Shown in pieces: positions 30,107 to 33,050 of a stretch of DNA of 33,050 nt. Under the pieces are notes generated by a model. The model was not told the DNA's origin. It made no database searches and saw only the letters and a list, made by a program, of their open reading frames with translations. Both the position numbers and the translations under genes were made by a program. The DNA lies in IMG/VR virus record IMGVR_UViG_3300042305_001249, positions 1 to 33,050 of that record; one strand, written 5' to 3'. Positions within the stretch are counted from its first letter, which is position 1, and every line of letters starts with the position of its first letter. Origin of the DNA: a virus.

Positions 30107-30177
30107 CGGGTTGTGCCGGAATCGAACCGACTGTCTGAAGCGTTGTCCGCCTGTCCTTACCAATGGACTACCAACCC
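30107..30177 (-). tRNA. tRNA-like element or degenerate tRNA, anticodon loop defective
   Basis: Read on the minus strand from 30177, the 71 bases fold as a cloverleaf. The acceptor stem GGGTTG pairs with CAACCC (6 bp, seventh pair mismatched). The D arm is GTCC-ATTGGTAA-GGAC. The T arm is GTCGG-TTCGATT-CCGGC with the invariant TTCGA. The anticodon arm is abnormal: AGGCG-GACAA-CGCTT has only a 5-base loop, or a 7-base loop (GGACAAC) on a 4-bp stem, without the usual T33. No CCA is encoded. It may be a decayed tRNA, an attachment-site remnant, or a tRNA mimic used for RNA processing. Type and amino acid cannot be assigned. Confidence 0.5.
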
Positions 30178-30208
30178 AGCCCGATGCCGAAGCAGAGCGG
30201 GAACCCTT

Positions 30209-30550
30209 CTATTGTTGCACACCTAAGGCTTCTGGCTCGTACTGCGTGAGCACGCAGACGTCAGCGCCTTGGCGAAGTGCGGTCCCAACGATGTAGTGGA
30301 ACTGTTTCGGGGCGTCGTCCGACTCCTCGATCTGGTACTCCTCCACCTCGTAGGCCACGCCTTTGCGGTACCAGGAGACCCGGACCACGGCGAGCAGCTC
30401 GTAGGGAATGTCGCCGACGGTGTACCCAAGGGTGGGTTTCCTGGGGCGCTTCGGCTGGGGCGGTTCCGGCTTCACGGGATCTCTCCAAAACACCCACGCG
30501 GCAACCCGCATGAGCCCTAGGAAAAAGTTAGGCGGGGTGAACTGTCCCAT
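30209..30550 (-). CDS. Hypothetical protein coupled to the primase-helicase gene
   Basis: The 113-residue version starts at ATG 30550 in a TGATG overlap with the primase-helicase stop. A further ATG at 30559 would add three residues. It has a hydrophobic start (MGQFTPPNFFLGLMRVAAWVF, possibly membrane-associated), a Pro/Lys/Arg linker (RDPVKPEPPQPKRPRKPTLG) and a beta-rich domain (GYTVGDIPYELLAVVRVSWY, then KGVAYEVEEYQIEESDDAPK). Its coupling suggests a helper of replication, but no family is recognised. Confidence 0.55.
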   Translation of the reverse strand: MGQFTPPNFFLGLMRVAAWVFWRDPVKPEPPQPKRPRKPTLGYTVGDIPYELLAVVRVSWYRKGVAYEVEEYQIEESDDAPKQFHYIVGTALRQGADVCVLTQYEPEALGVQQ

Positions 30551-32946
30551 CAGTCCCACATCCGTGCGGCTTCCTGCATCAGCTGCTCCAGCTCTTCAGG
30601 AGTGCGTTCTTCCCTTGGGGAGGGTTCAAAAACCTGTCCCGTTATGCCAGATCCATTGGTATGACTGGGAAGTAAATCGGGACACGGGGTAGGGCTGTCC
30701 TCTTTTGCTCCAGTCTCCCCACCAAAAGAGGACACGCTTAGGGGCTGTCCTTTTTTACTTCCCAGTCCCTGACTGGGTTTTCCTAATTCAGGACACTTAT
30801 TCACACACATATCACGCGAGAGAACAGCCTGGTACAAATTGGAAGGTCTGGCACCTGTGGAGGTCTGGCCCACCACCTCAACCAAGCCCCTCGAAGCGAG
30901 CCTCTGGAGCGCCTTGCCGATAGCGGCCACACTTCCACCGCAAAGCGCGTCCGCAGCGAGGTCAGAGCGGCTCAGAGAGCGCGGATACGCAGCCCTAAGG
31001 CGCTGCAGCACCCTGTCCACGATGGAAGCCGGACTGGCGCTGTCGGTATCCAGCTCCACGTAGTCCGCCAGCGAGAACGTCAGGTCGCTTTCGAGCTTCA
31101 TCAGCAGCTTGGAACCATCCCGCCCTGCCCTGGACTTTTCAACGGTGATGAGGCGAGCGTTGTAGCCGGTCTGCTCGACCTGCTTTTTGTCCGGCCTCCG
31201 CAGGCCCCACACCTCATCCACAGCGTCCCGAATGGCAGTGGAGCCCCTGAACCCGCCGGTCTTGTTGGCGTGGTGGATCAGCAGGATGGTGCAAGCCGGG
31301 AACATGCGCCCGTTGTTGTTGGCCAGCCAGTAGATCGGGCTCGCAAACTCTTTTTTGTTTTCGTCGAACGCCGACCCCCTGCTGCAACCCGTGATCGAGT
31401 CGATGATCACGAGCTTCGGCTGGTGCTTTTCGATCAATTTGACGAAGCGGTAGTACCAGTTGAGGTCCCATCCCATCACCACCGTCACCGGATCCGACGG
31501 CTGGAACTCCAGATCCCTTAGTTGCTGCTGAACCTGCACCTCTGACTGGTCGCCATTCAGGATCAGCACAGGCCCAGCTTCCACTGGAACAAGATCCCCC
31601 CGAACAGAGAACGGAATCCCCCGCGCCACATGCTTGGCAATGGTCCAAGCGGACATGGATTTGCCGTCACCACCAGCGCCGTGAATCATCACGGTCCCAG
31701 GGCAAGGCAGCAGATCGGGGATGAGGTACTCAAACTTCAGATCCTTGTTCAGCAAGCTGTCCATTGCCATCTCGTCATCTTGCTGCTCGAACTGCATCTG
31801 AGCGATCAGCAACCGCTCCAGCGCCCCCGCATCCCGATAACCAGCCTCCAGCGCCAGCACGTTCATCGCGTGCGCCGCTTCCGCCGGGTTTTGAATCTGC
31901 TGGATCTCCTTGGCCCGGCGGATTACCTCGGCGTAGGTGATGACGACTTGCCGAATCCGGGTGACGTTATCCGCCTCAACACTTTCAACAACCTTCCGCA
32001 GATCCTCCGAAAGCCACATACGGCCCGGAAGCTGCTGGTCTGCCATCCAAAAGAGGGTTCCGAGGCTGACCGGCCCCTTCCGAAAGGACTTCCAGACCTC
32101 CTCACAGGGGTTCCCATCCGCCCAATCCTGTGAAAATTCAGGGTCTTCCGCCGACCACGCCGACCAAAGCGTCAAACCAAGGTCAGTCGGCAGCTCCGAG
32201 TGGATCGCCATCCCCACTTTTACCCAGTGATCCCGGCTGCCATTGCCCTGTCCAGGGATAACTTTCAGCGCCGACTGGATGATCTCAGCCACCTCAGCTG
32301 GATCCCGATCCGAGAAATCGAGCGCCTTGCGGTTCTTGATGAAGCCGCCGTCTTGGATCTCCTTACCGGCGTGATCGCGCATCTCCGCCAGCAACCACTC
32401 AGGGGCGTCAGGAATCGCCTCCAGATCGCCTTCAAAGCCGTACTGCCCTGCTGGAGCCTTCCCATCACTGGAGCCCGGATAAGCCCCGTAGATGACGCCC
32501 TGACGGCCCCAGAGCACCTCATAACCAGCGCCGGTATCCGACAGGCCAAAACCCTTCACCGAGCCCCACAGAGCCTCAGGAACGCGGAACAGATACTTCG
32601 CCGCATTCGCCTTAGTCGACGTAACGACTGGAGCACCCTCCAGCGACTCGCCCCACTTCTTTTTGAGACGGCTGAGATTCCGATCCACATCGAGAATCAC
32701 GAGTCCCATGCTGCGACCGCCGGTGAATACACCGACTGCTTGGAACACCTCCGGCTTCCGCTCGATCTGGAGCGCCACATCCGACGGCGCCATCACCTGA
32801 TGGTGACTGCGCTCCAGCGGCGTCTTGCCCTTCGAGATTTTCCCGGACTGGATCGCCTGATCCTTGGAGTAGATCGGCGCATACGCCAGCCCAACAGGCA
32901 GCTGGTGCACAAAGGCCAGCAAGTCCTGCGTCTTACTTTGCGACAT
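30550..32946 (-). CDS. Primase-polymerase / RepA-like helicase fusion
   Basis: This 798-residue protein combines priming and unwinding. Residues about 10-190 fit the bifunctional primase-polymerase domain (archaeo-eukaryotic primase type), with LVILDVDRN holding the metal-binding D86 and D88. Residues about 215-305 resemble the PriCT-2 module (WVKVGMAIHSELPTDLGLTL...). Residues about 405-620 are a RecA/AAA_25 helicase like RepA: Walker A GAGGDGKS (423-430), Walker B LVIIDSITG (D516) and LLIHHANKTGGFRGSTAIRD (555-574). Residues about 640-705 look like a winged helix. With the family A polymerase at 23564-25390 it would form a compact phage replisome. No separate DnaB-type helicase or DnaG is in the window. 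Confidence 0.9.
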   Translation of the reverse strand: MSQSKTQDLLAFVHQLPVGLAYAPIYSKDQAIQSGKISKGKTPLERSHHQVMAPSDVALQIERKPEVFQAVGVFTGGRSMGLVILDVDRNLSRLKKKWGESLEGAPVVTSTKANAAKYLFRVPEALWGSVKGFGLSDTGAGYEVLWGRQGVIYGAYPGSSDGKAPAGQYGFEGDLEAIPDAPEWLLAEMRDHAGKEIQDGGFIKNRKALDFSDRDPAEVAEIIQSALKVIPGQGNGSRDHWVKVGMAIHSELPTDLGLTLWSAWSAEDPEFSQDWADGNPCEEVWKSFRKGPVSLGTLFWMADQQLPGRMWLSEDLRKVVESVEADNVTRIRQVVITYAEVIRRAKEIQQIQNPAEAAHAMNVLALEAGYRDAGALERLLIAQMQFEQQDDEMAMDSLLNKDLKFEYLIPDLLPCPGTVMIHGAGGDGKSMSAWTIAKHVARGIPFSVRGDLVPVEAGPVLILNGDQSEVQVQQQLRDLEFQPSDPVTVVMGWDLNWYYRFVKLIEKHQPKLVIIDSITGCSRGSAFDENKKEFASPIYWLANNNGRMFPACTILLIHHANKTGGFRGSTAIRDAVDEVWGLRRPDKKQVEQTGYNARLITVEKSRAGRDGSKLLMKLESDLTFSLADYVELDTDSASPASIVDRVLQRLRAAYPRSLSRSDLAADALCGGSVAAIGKALQRLASRGLVEVVGQTSTGARPSNLYQAVLSRDMCVNKCPELGKPSQGLGSKKGQPLSVSSFGGETGAKEDSPTPCPDLLPSHTNGSGITGQVFEPSPREERTPEELEQLMQEAARMWD

Positions 32947-32955
32947 GTTAGAGTC

Positions 32956-33012
32956 TCACATGAGAATGGAATCCACGGCCCCGCAGCTCCCGCTGTAGGG
33001 CCGTTTTTTCAT
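32956..33012 (-). CDS. Possible 18-residue leader peptide upstream of the primase-helicase
   Basis: A minus-strand ATG at 33012 opens an 18-codon frame (MKKRPYSGSCGAVDSILM) that ends at TGA 32956-32958, 9 bases before the primase-helicase start. No Shine-Dalgarno is visible. The frame covers a strong hairpin. It could be a translated leader or a chance ORF. Confidence 0.2.
   Translation of the reverse strand: MKKRPYSGSCGAVDSILM
32975..33009 (+). terminator. Rho-independent terminator on the plus strand, facing away from the primase gene
   Basis: On the plus strand ACGGCCC...GGGCCGT with an inner CAGC/GCTG stem is followed by TTTTTT. It has all parts of an intrinsic terminator for rightward transcripts, although no plus-strand gene precedes it for 10 kb. 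It may stop antisense transcription, or end a small plus-strand RNA. On the minus strand it is a leader hairpin. Confidence 0.7.
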
Positions 33013-33050
33013 GGTAGCCAAGGGGTCAAGCAGGTGTTACTGTGTAAGGC

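Noticed and set aside
30107-30177. Functional tRNA with anticodon ACA (Cys)
   Set aside because: That reading needs a 4-bp anticodon stem and a G at position 33. No functional anticodon can be supported, so only a tRNA-like call is made.
22114-32946. A defence or anti-defence system hidden among the small early genes
   Set aside because: Several small unknown genes could have such roles, but no motif supports it, so no specific system is claimed.
1-33050. Integrase, excisionase, attachment site or lysogeny repressor of the CI type
   Set aside because: None was found on either strand. The ribbon-helix-helix and helix-turn-helix proteins alone do not show a temperate lifestyle.

Overview
The window looks like roughly half to two thirds of the genome of a tailed, long-tailed (siphovirus-like) phage, most likely a cyanophage of the Synechococcus/Cyanobium group. 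The phage call rests on a lambda-like order of head-tail joining, tail tube, tail chaperone, tape measure, gpM/gpL/gpK/gpJ-like tip and fibre genes. The cyanophage call rests on family resemblance I recall rather than on a search: the N-termini of the two long fibres, a very short basic protein with an RPRRRGKK core, a DUF3310 protein, the C..C.HW...RC.L..PE zinc proteins and the tandem ITPPP...RRALEQLDD proteins. No integrase, terminase, portal or capsid gene is in the window, so lifestyle and packaging cannot be judged.

Layout. Positions 2-19552 (+) form the late structural block. In order it holds a cut-off head-tail adaptor, head closure, neck protein, tail terminator, major tail tube, a tail assembly chaperone with a canonical -1 frameshift site (gpG/gpGT), the tape measure, three gpM/gpL/gpK-like tip genes, a 1121-residue gpJ-like tip protein, two further tail-tube-like paralogues, two long repetitive fibre proteins and small accessory proteins. 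Most tail genes overlap by 1-4 bases (TAATG, TGATG, ATGA), which suggests translational coupling. Positions 19607-22117 (+) hold a small basic protein, small membrane proteins (holin candidates) and a two-domain endolysin (glucosaminidase plus C39-like peptidase). An HNH endonuclease gene on the opposite strand sits in the middle of this block.

Positions 22114-32946 lie entirely on the minus strand and form the replication and early block, read right to left. It starts with a primase-polymerase/RepA-like helicase fusion. A structured noncoding stretch with a tRNA-like cloverleaf follows, then many very small coupled ORFs, a helix-turn-helix protein, dCTP deaminase, a DUF3310 protein, two membrane proteins, two zinc proteins that share a C-terminal domain, a family A DNA polymerase with proofreading exonuclease, and a ribbon-helix-helix-like protein. 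The two blocks converge at 22114-22117, where the two stop codons overlap within a single CTAG.

Most worth checking are the tRNA-like element with a defective anticodon arm (30107-30177), the three tail-tube-like paralogues, the shared zinc domain in adjacent genes, the frameshift site, and several structured noncoding stretches (28936-29159, 29987-30106, 32947-33050). I did not see a defence island, CRISPR array or insertion sequence.
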